In this document: piece after piece, positions 1-7,898 of the stretch
Position numbering within the stretch: position 1 is the first letter of the stretch
How the letters are laid out: each line of letters begins with the position of its first letter
Source of the DNA: Alphaproteobacteria bacterium
GTDB taxonomy: Bacteria; Pseudomonadota; Alphaproteobacteria; DSM-16000; Inquilinaceae
NCBI GenBank assembly: GCA_028277405.1
Contig: JANQGH010000065.1
Coordinates: 1 to 39,845 of the forward strand
Length of the DNA: 39,845 bases
Direction: 5' to 3'
Position numbers and translations under genes: made by a program
Notes under the pieces: generated by a model
Told to the model about the DNA's origin: nothing
Databases searched by the model: none
What the model saw: the letters and a program-made list of their open reading frames with translations, nothing else

Positions 1-86
1 GGAACGCTATCGCCCAAGCCGTCGACATCTTCACACCCAACGAATGTCGCAACTACTTCACTGCAACAGGATACGAACCCGAATGA
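1..86 (+). CDS. IS630-family transposase, C-terminal 27 codons (partial)
   Basis: The frame is open from position 3 to the stop at 84-86, with no start inside the window. The visible residues contain the FTPxEC-NYF...GY pattern of the extreme C terminus of IS630/Tc1-like transposases, beyond the catalytic DDE core. The catalytic residues themselves are not visible, so activity cannot be judged. The gene shares its reading frame with the truncated gene that follows and is separated from it only by this stop codon. Confidence 0.7.
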   Translation, partial: NAIAQAVDIFTPNECRNYFTATGYEPE

Positions 87-101
87 TCGGAAAACGCTCT
101 A
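1..101 (+). mobile_element. Right end of an IS630-family insertion sequence
   Basis: The left edge of the window is the 3' end of an IS630-type element. Codons from position 3 to the TGA at 84-86 read NAIAQAVDIFTPNECRNYF and then TATGYEPE, the typical C-terminal tail of IS630-family DDE transposases. The following bases GGAAAACGCTCTA (89-101) resemble the terminal inverted repeat seen at the ends of such elements, which insert at TA. The left end and most of the transposase lie outside the window, so the boundary at about 101 is inferred. Confidence 0.7.
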
Positions 102-524
102 GTCACGAGCCATATCGTTCCCAGCAGTGCGCAAGACGCTGGCACTTTTGCCGGCACGTGGGTCACGACGAGCGGCAGTTATCTGTTCTGGAACAGGGAA
201 ACCCTGCACCTACCTGAAGATCTCGTCATCACGGTGGAGATCGACGCCGGCGACTTCCCCACCCTGTTCATCACGATGACCGAGGAGTTTCATCCCGACG
301 CGTTCGCCGGCTGGCACGGAGCCGATCAGATCCAAGGCTCGCTGACCTTCGAAGCGGTCGGCGTCGTGTCCTTCGACGGGCTCCACGTCCATATCGCCGA
401 TGTCTTCGATACCACGCGCTGGTTCTGTGACGTCCGCGGCAGCGATGTCCTGGAATGCCTTGCCACGGAAGCGGGCGAGCGTGCCCTGTCGGGCCGCATA
501 TCTCTTCAGAAGCAGGATCCGTGA
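102..524 (+). pseudogene. 5'-truncated gene for a small probable secreted protein, cut by the IS630 element
   Basis: An open frame runs from the IS end to the TGA at 522-524. Its first residues read VTSHIVPSSAQDAGTFAGTW, which looks like the end of a signal peptide region and the start of a mature domain. No ATG, GTG or TTG start in this frame precedes the GTG at 234, which lies well inside the domain. I infer that the IS insertion removed the native start and signal peptide. The remainder has several beta-strand-like stretches (LFITMTEEF, GLHVHIADV), two cysteines and a C-terminal SGRISLQ strand, so it could be a lipocalin-like beta-barrel. The secreted protein at 18339 has a similar G-x-W opening and length, but the similarity is weak. 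Starting from GTG 234 a 96-residue product is possible. I do not recognise the family. Confidence 0.5.
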
Positions 525-610
525 ACCCGGCTGCCTGGCGACACTGGGCCCCAGGCCCGATGGCGTGGCCTGATCAAGGAGCCGAAAATGAACGGACTCT
601 GCGCCGCGCC

Positions 611-1555
611 CTAGCCTTCCGCATGCTTTCCGTAGCGCGACAGCACCCGCAGCGCCATCAACGTGTTCCAACGGCCCGGCTGCCGGGCCGGGTCCATGAC
701 CACGTGAACGGTGCCGGGATGGGCGGCATTGGTGGGCCAGCGCCCATCCGGCCGGCACCTTGCCATCAACGCCTCGATCCCATCTTGCATGCGGGCATCC
801 CAGGCCACGCCGGCAGCAGCGAAACAGTCCAGGGCGCGCAGGATGTTGTATTTCCAACGCCAGGGATAAGGCAGCTTCAGAAACTCCGGCTTGATGACCT
901 CGCCCGTGCGATCCGATCGAAAGAGCCGATGGACCAGGATGAAGCCTACGCAACGCCGCGCGATCCGCGACAGCTCATCAACGCGATAGTCGTACCCGCG
1001 CCTCTCATACTCGGTAATGCCCTCGAGGACCGAGATCGTGGAGTGGAGAGAGCTGTGCCTGGCGCCGCTTCTGTTCAAACGGCAGTTGAAGCCGCCATCG
1101 GCCATATGCTGGGCGATCAGGAAATCAACGATCGATTCCAGCTCACTTTGGGCTGCGCCGAAGTAGCTCGCGTAATTCAAGAACATCCCGTTCACGCAAG
1201 CGTCCGAGGCGCTGATGGTCTCGCCAGGCCCGATGCCGCCATCCTCGCGCTTCTCGGTGTGGCTGATCAGGTCGACGCTTTCCCCGGCAAGCTTGTGCCC
1301 GGGATCGAGTGCCAGGTTTTTCAGATCCAGCAGCGTGTAGTGTGACGATGTCCATTTCGGCTGATAGAAGCCCTCGCCCCAGGTTCCGTCCTGGTGCCGT
1401 TTGGACAGGATTGCCGCGCCCCAGCCTTCTGTCCCGATCCTGCGGCGGAGGCCCGGGCGGTCCTGTCCGAACAGATCGCGCCAGACCTGGTACTGGATGG
1501 CCACGTCACCTTCGAGCAGCCAGCTTACGACCGGGTTATCGGGATTGATGCTCAT
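611..1555 (-). CDS. Squalene-cyclase/prenyltransferase-repeat-like protein of unknown substrate
   Basis: The 314-residue product has the repeated aromatic and Gly-rich helix pattern of the alpha/alpha-toroid superfamily that includes squalene cyclases and protein prenyltransferase beta subunits. Visible repeats are DGTWGEGFYQPKW, EDGGIGPGETISASD, ADGGFNCRLNRSG and PDGRWPTN. It lacks the DxDD acid motif of true squalene-hopene cyclases and is half their length, so a classical cyclase role is unlikely. The ATG at 1555 (MSINPDNPVVSWLL) is preferred over an in-frame TTG at 1591 because the conserved-looking sequence begins there; no strong ribosome binding site is visible for either. It lies 114 bases downstream of the tag-like gene on the same strand. 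It may act on a polyisoprenoid or a peptide, but nothing here decides that. Confidence 0.7.
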   Translation of the reverse strand: MSINPDNPVVSWLLEGDVAIQYQVWRDLFGQDRPGLRRRIGTEGWGAAILSKRHQDGTWGEGFYQPKWTSSHYTLLDLKNLALDPGHKLAGESVDLISHTEKREDGGIGPGETISASDACVNGMFLNYASYFGAAQSELESIVDFLIAQHMADGGFNCRLNRSGARHSSLHSTISVLEGITEYERRGYDYRVDELSRIARRCVGFILVHRLFRSDRTGEVIKPEFLKLPYPWRWKYNILRALDCFAAAGVAWDARMQDGIEALMARCRPDGRWPTNAAHPGTVHVVMDPARQPGRWNTLMALRVLSRYGKHAEG

Positions 1556-1669
1556 GAGGTCAGGGTATCGCCCACGCCATTGCGTCTCCAAACACCCAAA
1601 TTCGCCGCATCACCGATCCCCGTCGTGCCGGCCGTCCTCACCCCTTGGAAGTTGGCAACGGCCTCGGCC

Positions 1670-2371
1670 CTAACGCGGCTGGTGGCCGGCACGGTGGCTG
1701 TCGCTGTCGACCGAAAAGGCCAGCACGCGGCTGACGTGGCCCATCGGCCTTCCGCTCTCGGCTGACCATGTGTTGAACGCGTCCTGCACCTTGCGCATGT
1801 CTGATTTCGAGGTCGGTGCCTTCGTGACCACACCCTCGCGGATCAGCGCGGCACTGACATCGCGCGTCGTGACAAAGGCATCCTTGCCCATGCCGCGCAG
1901 AAGGTACTGCCCGGTCGTGCCACCCAGCCGGTTGCCGCGCTTCTTGAACAACTCCAGCAGGTCGATGAAGGTTTCCGACGGCCACTCCGCGATCATGGTG
2001 GCGGCGCTGCCATGCTCCCGCGCCATGTCCTTCAGGAAAGCCGCGTTGTCGCGCACCGAAAGGATCTTCTGGGCGTTGCGCACGATGCTCGTGTTCTTCA
2101 GCAGCGTGTCCAGGTCGCGATCGGAGATCATCGAACACCAGTTCAGATCGAACCCGTGAAACGCCTGCTCAAAGCCGTCCCATTTGTTGTCGATCACCGT
2201 CCAACTGAAACCGGCCTGAAAGATCCGACGTGTCATCTCGGCCAACCAGCGCGCGTCTGGGATCGCCTTCAACTCGGCGACGGGTTTCGGAGTCGGCAAC
2301 TGGGCCTCGACCGCCTCTTCCCCGCCCTTGCGCGCAACCGCGATGGCGTACAGTTCGGCAAACGAGCGCAT
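1670..2371 (-). CDS. tag: DNA-3-methyladenine glycosylase I-like protein (Tag family)
   Basis: The 233-residue product matches the long Tag-like form common in alphaproteobacteria, which removes alkylated adenine from DNA in base excision repair. Diagnostic stretches are MRSFAELYAIAVARKGG at the N terminus, FQAGFSWTVIDNKWDGFEQAF, IVRNAQKILSVRDNAAF, KKRGNRLGGTTGQYLLR and ALIREGVVTKAPTSK. The frame is open 384 bases further upstream, but the ATG at 2371 is preceded by GAGGAGAA at a spacing of about seven bases and begins the conserved domain. It is divergent from the acyl-CoA ligase, with 172 bases between the starts. The four zinc-binding residues of E. coli Tag are not obvious, as is usual for this subgroup, so the exact substrate range is inferred. 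Confidence 0.85.
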   Translation of the reverse strand: MRSFAELYAIAVARKGGEEAVEAQLPTPKPVAELKAIPDARWLAEMTRRIFQAGFSWTVIDNKWDGFEQAFHGFDLNWCSMISDRDLDTLLKNTSIVRNAQKILSVRDNAAFLKDMAREHGSAATMIAEWPSETFIDLLELFKKRGNRLGGTTGQYLLRGMGKDAFVTTRDVSAALIREGVVTKAPTSKSDMRKVQDAFNTWSAESGRPMGHVSRVLAFSVDSDSHRAGHQPR

Positions 2372-2543
2372 CGGGCTTCTCCTCGCTAATGGCAAACGAT
2401 CGGCTTTTAATCCTAGCGGCCGATGGCGCTGCGGATAAGTCCCGAAGAAACGCTGGTGACATCTGCTGACAACCGGCTCTTGCCGTTTGGTCGGGGCGAG
2501 ATAGAACAGGCACCATTGCCTGACGCGAACTGGGAGAGGCGCC

Positions 2544-4103
2544 ATGCCCATTTCCGGCCCACCGCTAGACAAGCCTGTCGACCTGACCCGGTTGCTGAGT
2601 TTGGGCCTGGCGGCCAAACCCGACGGCATCGCGATCGCGTCGCAGGCCACGCGCTGGACTTGGCGCGCGTTGGACGAGACCAGCACGCGGCTTGCGCACA
2701 ATCTGCTGGATTTCGGCCTGAAGCCCGGCGACCGGATCGCCTCGCTAATGCCCAACCGAACGGTCCAGCTCGTGTTCTACGTGGCATGCCTGAAGGCGGG
2801 GCTAATCGTCGTGCCCTTGAACTATCGCTACATGGCGCCTGAGATCGATCACGCGCTGGAGGTCAGCGGCGCCGTGGCACTTGTGGCCCATGCGGAGCGC
2901 GACGGTGATCTCGCCAAGAGCGCACGGGTCGGCTCGCTGAAGCTCGGCGTCATCGGATTTGAGGCGGATGACGGGCGCGTCCCGACGCTTGAGGGCCTCA
3001 TCGAGCGTGCGCAAGCGCCCACCCCCCTGCCCGACCTGTCGCCGGAAGATCCGCTTTGCATCTTCTTCACCTCGGGCAGCACCGGCAAGCCGAAGGGCGT
3101 CACCCATTCGATCGAAAGCATGGGCTGGTGCCTAGCCAACTGCATCACCGGCTTCGAGATCGGACCCAAGGACGCCATGCTGGCAGCCTGTTCAGCATCG
3201 CATATCGGGTCCTACGTCCTGTGCCTGGCCGCGTTGGCCGCTGGTGCACGGGCCTGTGTTGCCCGCACGTTCGATCCGGATGAGGTCCTGCCCATCATCC
3301 GTGACCAGCGACCGACCATCCTGGCGATGTTGCCGGCGCCGTTGATCGCGCTCGTGCGCGACCATGGCGCCACCCACAAGGACTTCGCGTCCTTGCGCTA
3401 TTGCCTGTCCGGCGGCGACAAGGTGTCGGCGACGCTTGATCAGGAGTTCAAGAAACTGGTCGGTCAGGACATTCTGGAGGACTATGGGATGACCGAGATC
3501 GGTCTGATCACGATCAACCCGCCGTCGGGCCTCAACAAGGTCGGCTCGGTCGGTCTGCTCAACCCCGGTGTCGAAGCCTCGATCCGCGACGAAGACGGCA
3601 ATGAGGCACCGATGGGTGTTGACGGGCGGCTGTGGATCCGCTCGCCCGGCAACATGATCCGCTATTGGAACAACCCGGAGGCGACCGCGGAAACCGTCGT
3701 CGATGGCTGGCTGGACACCGGCGACGTCATGACGGCCGACGAGGATGGCTATCTCTGGTTTCGTGGCCGTCGTAAGCAGATCATCGTGCATGACGGATCG
3801 AACATATCGCCGCAGGAGATCGAGGAGGCGCTATCCGACAATCCGGTGGTCGATCTTGCCGGCGTCGTCGGCGTGCACAGCCTGGTCCATGGCGAGAATG
3901 TGCGTGCCTACGTCACGACGAAGGAAGGCTGGTCACCACCCGCCGCCCAAGATCTGATCGCGTTCGCCCGCGAACGCGTTGGCTACAAGGCGCCGGAGGA
4001 GATCATCTACCTGGACGACATGCCGATGACGCCGACCGGAAAGGTCGACCGGGTGGCACTGAAGCGCTGGGCGCAGCAGGCCCACGCAGCCGAGATCGCC
4101 TGA
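2544..4103 (+). CDS. AMP-forming acyl-CoA ligase (ANL superfamily)
   Basis: This 519-residue protein would activate a carboxylic acid through an acyl-adenylate and transfer it to coenzyme A. All the core motifs are present: the P-loop FFTSGSTGKPKG near residue 173, DYGMTEIG (A5), WLDTGD (A7), FRGRRKQII (A8) and the C-terminal PTGKVDR carrying the catalytic lysine (A10). The start at 2544 follows GGGAGAGG at good spacing. The substrate cannot be read from sequence; the length and motifs suit medium-chain or aryl acid ligases. There is no operon partner on the same strand. A diverged copy of its last 40 codons lies at 5002-5124, on the other side of the BrnTA module. Confidence 0.88.
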   Translation: MPISGPPLDKPVDLTRLLSLGLAAKPDGIAIASQATRWTWRALDETSTRLAHNLLDFGLKPGDRIASLMPNRTVQLVFYVACLKAGLIVVPLNYRYMAPEIDHALEVSGAVALVAHAERDGDLAKSARVGSLKLGVIGFEADDGRVPTLEGLIERAQAPTPLPDLSPEDPLCIFFTSGSTGKPKGVTHSIESMGWCLANCITGFEIGPKDAMLAACSASHIGSYVLCLAALAAGARACVARTFDPDEVLPIIRDQRPTILAMLPAPLIALVRDHGATHKDFASLRYCLSGGDKVSATLDQEFKKLVGQDILEDYGMTEIGLITINPPSGLNKVGSVGLLNPGVEASIRDEDGNEAPMGVDGRLWIRSPGNMIRYWNNPEATAETVVDGWLDTGDVMTADEDGYLWFRGRRKQIIVHDGSNISPQEIEEALSDNPVVDLAGVVGVHSLVHGENVRAYVTTKEGWSPPAAQDLIAFARERVGYKAPEEIIYLDDMPMTPTGKVDRVALKRWAQQAHAAEIA

Positions 4104-4243
4104 GAATCTGTTCGAGAGCTCCTTACGACGAGCGTTGCCGCCTCAGCCGCGGCGCCAGAGGCGGAAGTACTGCGGGCTAAGGCGGCGGGATGAGTATTGG
4201 CGGCCTAGCGGCCAATGCAGAAGTCAGGTGTCGGGGCCAAATG

Positions 4244-4609
4244 TTAGGATGCTTGACGGTCGAGTTTTAGGGCCTTGCGCAGGGTTTCGTTAATGCGTGA
4301 CTGCCAGCCCTTGCCGCCGGCGCGGAAGTGGTCGACGATCTCCGGGTCGAGACGCAGGGTGACGCGTTCCTTGGTCGGCGCCTTCTGCTTGCCGCGTACG
4401 CGTCGACGGTAGTCCTCGACAAGCTCCGGCACGACTTCAGCGGCAGGGCGAGCCTTTTTGAACCATTCCTCGTCGAGTATCGGGCTATCCGGATCGCTTT
4501 CGGCCGCCTTGGTGATCCGGCGGTCCTCCTTGTCGCTGATCAGGTCGAGGGCGCGTTGAGCGCGGATGCTCAGCGTACGGGGTTCGGTATTAGTCTTGGG
4601 CTTGGGCAT
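4244..4609 (-). CDS. brnA: BrnA-family antitoxin
   Basis: The 121-residue protein ends in the BrnA signature TKERVTLRLDPEIVDHFRAG followed by KGWQSRINETLRKAL, a ribbon-helix-helix DNA-binding fold that also neutralises the BrnT ribonuclease. The N-terminal part is charged and contains the linker region that contacts the toxin in characterised pairs. Its start overlaps the end of brnT by 20 bases, the usual toxin-first arrangement of BrnTA, so translation is probably coupled. BrnA proteins repress their own operon; two identical-type dyads in the promoter (4866-4877 and 4899-4910) are likely binding sites. Confidence 0.88.
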   Translation of the reverse strand: MPKPKTNTEPRTLSIRAQRALDLISDKEDRRITKAAESDPDSPILDEEWFKKARPAAEVVPELVEDYRRRVRGKQKAPTKERVTLRLDPEIVDHFRAGGKGWQSRINETLRKALKLDRQAS

Positions 4610-4859
4610 AGCGTCTAACCTCTCTCGTATTGGCCCTACGAAGGCTGATCACGCGGCGATCGCCGCCGCGCATCGTAAACACCAAGACGAACAGCCGTAG
4701 GCCGATGAAACCGGTGGCTTCGTAGCGTATCTCGCCATAGTCGCGACGGCTGTCGGTAACGACCAGGGCGGTTTCCCAGTCGAACTCGCGGCTGGCCTCA
4801 AACGGCACGCCGTGCTTGGCGTGGTTGGTGGCGGACTTGCTTTCGTCCCATGTGAACAT
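4590..4859 (-). CDS. brnT: BrnT-family ribonuclease toxin
   Basis: The 89-residue product carries the BrnT layout: FTWDESKSATNHAKHGVPFEAS at the N terminus, an ALVVTDSRRDYGEIRYEATG middle and a C-terminal RVISLRRANTREVRRY. BrnT is a RelE-like mRNA-cleaving toxin held inactive by BrnA. An in-frame TTG lies 18 bases further upstream, but the ATG at 4859 begins the family domain. No ribosome binding site precedes it, and the predicted -10 (4865-4870) places transcription start at or within a few bases of this ATG, so the message may be leaderless. Confidence 0.87.
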   Translation of the reverse strand: MFTWDESKSATNHAKHGVPFEASREFDWETALVVTDSRRDYGEIRYEATGFIGLRLFVLVFTMRGGDRRVISLRRANTREVRRYAQAQD

Positions 4860-4864
4860 AGCTT

Positions 4865-4893
4865 TTTGTATGCACAAAAAGTGCTCAGTTCAA
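4865..4893 (-). promoter_or_regulatory. Predicted brnTA promoter
   Basis: Read on the minus strand, a -35 TTGAAC (4888-4893) and a -10 TACAAA (4865-4870) are separated by exactly 17 bases. The -10 is six bases upstream of the brnT ATG. The first inverted repeat overlaps the -10. Sequence match only. Confidence 0.55.
4866..4877. promoter_or_regulatory. Probable BrnA operator 1
   Basis: The dyad TTGT-ATGC-ACAA lies over the predicted -10 of brnTA and is extended to CTTTTTGT/ACAAAAAG at 4862-4881. It matches operator 2 in half-site sequence and spacing. Binding would block RNA polymerase, consistent with autorepression by the ribbon-helix-helix antitoxin. Confidence 0.5.
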
Positions 4894-4898
4894 GCAGA

Positions 4899-4910
4899 TT
4901 GTACATACAA
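4899..4910. promoter_or_regulatory. Probable BrnA operator 2
   Basis: The dyad TTGT-ACAT-ACAA sits just upstream of the -35. Its centre is 33 bases from that of operator 1, about three helical turns, so two bound dimers would lie on the same DNA face. Read on the minus strand, it differs from operator 1 at one base of twelve. Confidence 0.5.
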
Positions 4911-4989
4911 CAAACCGGCCAGCGGTTATGCACTCTGAGTTCTGGTCTCCGTGCGCGAAGCTCACTGAATCCGACCTGACTGGTGCCCC

Positions 4990-5124
4990 CCGGGACCGCG
5001 TTGCTACAAGGCGCTGGAGGAGATCGTCTACCTCGACGACATGCCGATGACGCCGACAGGAAAGGTCGACCGCGTGGCGCTGAAGCGCTGGGCGCAGGAA
5101 GCCCACGCGGCCGAAATCGCCTGA
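4990..5124 (+). pseudogene. 3' remnant of a second acyl-CoA ligase gene
   Basis: Positions 5002-5124 align codon for codon with the last 40 codons of the intact ligase (3982-4103), including PMTPTGKVDRVALKRWAQ and the stop. About ten bases differ; six of the nine changed codons are synonymous and three change the residue (Pro to Leu, Ile to Val, Gln to Glu). A one-base deletion near 5002 shifts the frame relative to the weakly similar bases just upstream, and nothing ligase-like precedes about 4990. The similarity stops exactly at the stop codon. The bias to silent changes suggests a diverged functional paralogue that was later destroyed, not a fresh duplication. Confidence 0.8.
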
Positions 5125-5135
5125 AAGCCGGCCCG

Positions 5136-7862
5136 TCAGGCGCTGCCGAGGCGGCCCTCGTCGAGGCTCAGCGCCGCTTGGGCCGCCGCCAGCCTGGCGA
5201 TGGGCACCCGGTAGGGAGAGCAGCTGACATAGTCGAGGCCAATCTCATGGCAGAACCGGATCGAGGCCGGATCGCCACCATGCTCGCCGCAGATGCCGAG
5301 ATTGAGGTCCGGTCGGGCCGCGCGGCCGCGCTCCATGGCGATCTGGACCAGCTCGCCGACGCCGCTTTGGTCGATCGTCACGAACGGGTCACCCTCGATG
5401 ACGCCCAGGCGCTCATACTCCAACAGGAAGCTGGCTGAATCGTCGCGGCTGATGCCGAACGTCGTCTGCGTCAGATCGTTGGTGCCGAAGGAGAAGAACT
5501 CCGCCGTTTCGGCCAGTTCGCCGGCACGCAAGGCAGCGCGCGGCAGCTCGACCATGGTGCCGACATGATAGTTCAGCGTCACGCCGCTTTGCGCCTCGAC
5601 CTCTTCGGCCGCGCTGGCGATCACCTTTTTCAGCAGATCCAACTCCGCCTTTGAAAAGGCGAGCGGGATCATGATCTCGGCCGTGACCGGGTCTTGATCG
5701 GCGCCACCGACCTCGACCGCCGCCTCGAAGATCGCCCGTGCCTGGGTTTCATAGATTTCCGGGTGGGTAATGCCCAGGCGACAGCCGCGATGGCCCAGCA
5801 TCGGGTTGCTCTCGGCCAGCTGAATAACCCGCGCGCGCACACTCGCGACACCGACGCCGGCGGCCTCGGCAACATCGGCCATGTCCTGATCGGTCTTCGG
5901 CAGGAACTCGTGCAACGGCGGGTCAAGCAGGCGGATGGTCACTGGCTTGCCGGCCATGATGCGGAACAGGTCGGCAAAGTCCTTGCGCTGCAGCGGCAGC
6001 AATTCTGCCAGGGCGGCACGGCTTTCGTCCGGCGTTTCCGCCAGGATCATGCGGCGCACGTTCACGATGCGGTCGGCATCGAAGAACATGTGCTCCGTCC
6101 GGCACAGGCCGATGCCCTCGGCCCCAAAACTGACCGCGACCTTCGCATCGTGCGGGGTCTCGGCATTGGTGCGGATGCCCAGCTTGCGAAACCGGTCGGC
6201 CCAGCCCATCAAGACGGCAAAATCGCCTGAGAGTTCGGGTTCGATGGTCGGCACAGCGCCGACCATTACGTCGCCGGTGGCCCCGTCGAGGGTGATCACG
6301 TCACCGGTGTTAAGGGTCCGCCCCCGTGCGGTGAGCGTGCCTTCCTTCACGTTCAAGGCCAACTCGCCGGCGCCGGCGACACAGGCACGGCCCATGCCGC
6401 GGGCGACGACGGCTGCATGGCTGGTCATGCCACCGCGAGACGTCAGAATGCCGACGGCGGCGTGCATGCCGTGGATGTCCTCCGGGCTGGTCTCGTCACG
6501 CACCAGGATCACCCGTTCGCCCAGCTCGGTCAGCCGCTCGGCCTCGTCAGCCGACATCACGATCTTGCCGGAGACCGCGCCGGGCGAGGCCGGCAGGCCC
6601 TTGGCCAGGACCTCGCGTTCGGCGTCGGGGTCCAGCATCGGGTGCAGCAGTTGGTCAAGCGCAGCGGGATCGACGCGGCGGACCGCCTCCTCCTGCGAAA
6701 TCAGGCCCTCGTTCGCCATGTCGACGGCGATCTTCAGGGCGGCAGTCGCGGTGCGCTTACCCGTCCGGGTCTGCAGGATGTAGAGCGTGCCGCTCTCCAC
6801 CGTGAACTCCAGGTCCTGCATTTCGGCGTAGTGGTTTTCCAGCGTCAGCCGGATATCGGCCAGTTCCCGATACAGGTCGGGCATGACCTCTTCCATCGAT
6901 GGCAGGTCGGCGCCGGCCGCTTCCCGCGCCTCAAGGGTGATGTGCTGCGGCGTCCGCGTGCCGGCGACCACATCCTCGCCCTGGGCGTTCACCAGATACT
7001 CGCCGTAAAAGACGTTTTCGCCCGTGGCGGGATCGCGGGTGAAGGCCACACCCGTCGCGCAGTCGTCACCGCGATTGCCGAAGACCATGGCCTGGACGTT
7101 CACCGCCGTGCCCCAGTCGGCCGGCAGGCCATGCAGGCGCCGATAGGTGATCGCGCGCTGGTTCATCCATGAGCCGAACACCGCGCCCATCGCACCCCAG
7201 AGCTGGGCGCGCGGGTCTTGCGGAAACGGCTCGTCCAGCGCGTCGGCGACCAGGGCCTTGTAGCGTCTGAGCACCTCCGCCCAGTCCTCGGCCGTCAGAT
7301 CGGTGTCCAGCCGATGCCCGCTGTCGCGCTTTACCGTCTCCAGCTCATCCTCGAACAGGCCGTTGTCGACGCCCAAAACCACGTCGCAATACATCTGGAT
7401 GAACCGGCGATAGCTGTCGTAGGCGAACCGTTTGTTGCCCGTGATCGCCGCCAGCCCTTCGACGGTCTCGTCGTTGAGGCCGAGATTGAGGACCGTGTCC
7501 ATCATGCCGGGCATGGAGGCACGGGCGCCCGAGCGCACGGACAACAGCAGGGGATCGGATGGATCGCCGAAGCGTTTGCCGAGCGAGCCTTCCAGCCGCT
7601 GCAGCGCTTCATCGACCTGTGATGTGAGATCGGCCGGATACTGCCGGTCGTTGGCGTAAAACCAGTTGCAGACCTCGGTCGATACGGTGAAGCCCGGCGG
7701 AACCGGCAGGCCGATGCGCGCCATTTCGGCCAGGTTGGCGCCCTTCCCACCGAGCAGGTTGCGCAGTGATGCGTTGCCCTCGGTGCCGTCGCCGCCGAAA
7801 CTGTAAACCCACTTAGTCGCGGTGGCGGACTGATCACCGCTTTCGATCGCTTCATCCCTCAT
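5136..7862 (-). CDS. ppdK: Pyruvate, phosphate dikinase
   Basis: The product of about 908 residues interconverts pyruvate, ATP and phosphate with phosphoenolpyruvate, AMP and pyrophosphate. The N-terminal ATP-grasp domain begins KWVYSFGGDGTEGNASLRN with GGKGANLAEM. The swivelling phosphohistidine domain carries GGMTSHAAVVARGMG (His about 482). The C-terminal PEP/pyruvate barrel ends with GICGEHGGDP (Cys about 858). The reading frame extends to a GTG at 7892 with an ATG at 7871, but the ATG at 7862 is the one with a well-placed AAAGGGGG. It lies directly downstream of glyS, with 36 bases between the glyS stop and the ppdK ATG, so it may be cotranscribed with glyQS. It converges on the ligase remnant with only 11 bases between the stop codons. 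Confidence 0.95.
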   Translation of the reverse strand: MRDEAIESGDQSATATKWVYSFGGDGTEGNASLRNLLGGKGANLAEMARIGLPVPPGFTVSTEVCNWFYANDRQYPADLTSQVDEALQRLEGSLGKRFGDPSDPLLLSVRSGARASMPGMMDTVLNLGLNDETVEGLAAITGNKRFAYDSYRRFIQMYCDVVLGVDNGLFEDELETVKRDSGHRLDTDLTAEDWAEVLRRYKALVADALDEPFPQDPRAQLWGAMGAVFGSWMNQRAITYRRLHGLPADWGTAVNVQAMVFGNRGDDCATGVAFTRDPATGENVFYGEYLVNAQGEDVVAGTRTPQHITLEAREAAGADLPSMEEVMPDLYRELADIRLTLENHYAEMQDLEFTVESGTLYILQTRTGKRTATAALKIAVDMANEGLISQEEAVRRVDPAALDQLLHPMLDPDAEREVLAKGLPASPGAVSGKIVMSADEAERLTELGERVILVRDETSPEDIHGMHAAVGILTSRGGMTSHAAVVARGMGRACVAGAGELALNVKEGTLTARGRTLNTGDVITLDGATGDVMVGAVPTIEPELSGDFAVLMGWADRFRKLGIRTNAETPHDAKVAVSFGAEGIGLCRTEHMFFDADRIVNVRRMILAETPDESRAALAELLPLQRKDFADLFRIMAGKPVTIRLLDPPLHEFLPKTDQDMADVAEAAGVGVASVRARVIQLAESNPMLGHRGCRLGITHPEIYETQARAIFEAAVEVGGADQDPVTAEIMIPLAFSKAELDLLKKVIASAAEEVEAQSGVTLNYHVGTMVELPRAALRAGELAETAEFFSFGTNDLTQTTFGISRDDSASFLLEYERLGVIEGDPFVTIDQSGVGELVQIAMERGRAARPDLNLGICGEHGGDPASIRFCHEIGLDYVSCSPYRVPIARLAAAQAALSLDEGRLGSA

Positions 7863-7898
7863 TCTGGCCATCCCCCTTTGGCAGCCTGGCACGGACCC

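Noticed and set aside
210..953. A 247-codon minus-strand open frame overlapping the truncated gene and the cyclase-like gene
   Set aside because: The product is Arg/Gly/Pro-rich shadow sequence, it overlaps two better-supported frames and it has no recognisable domain.
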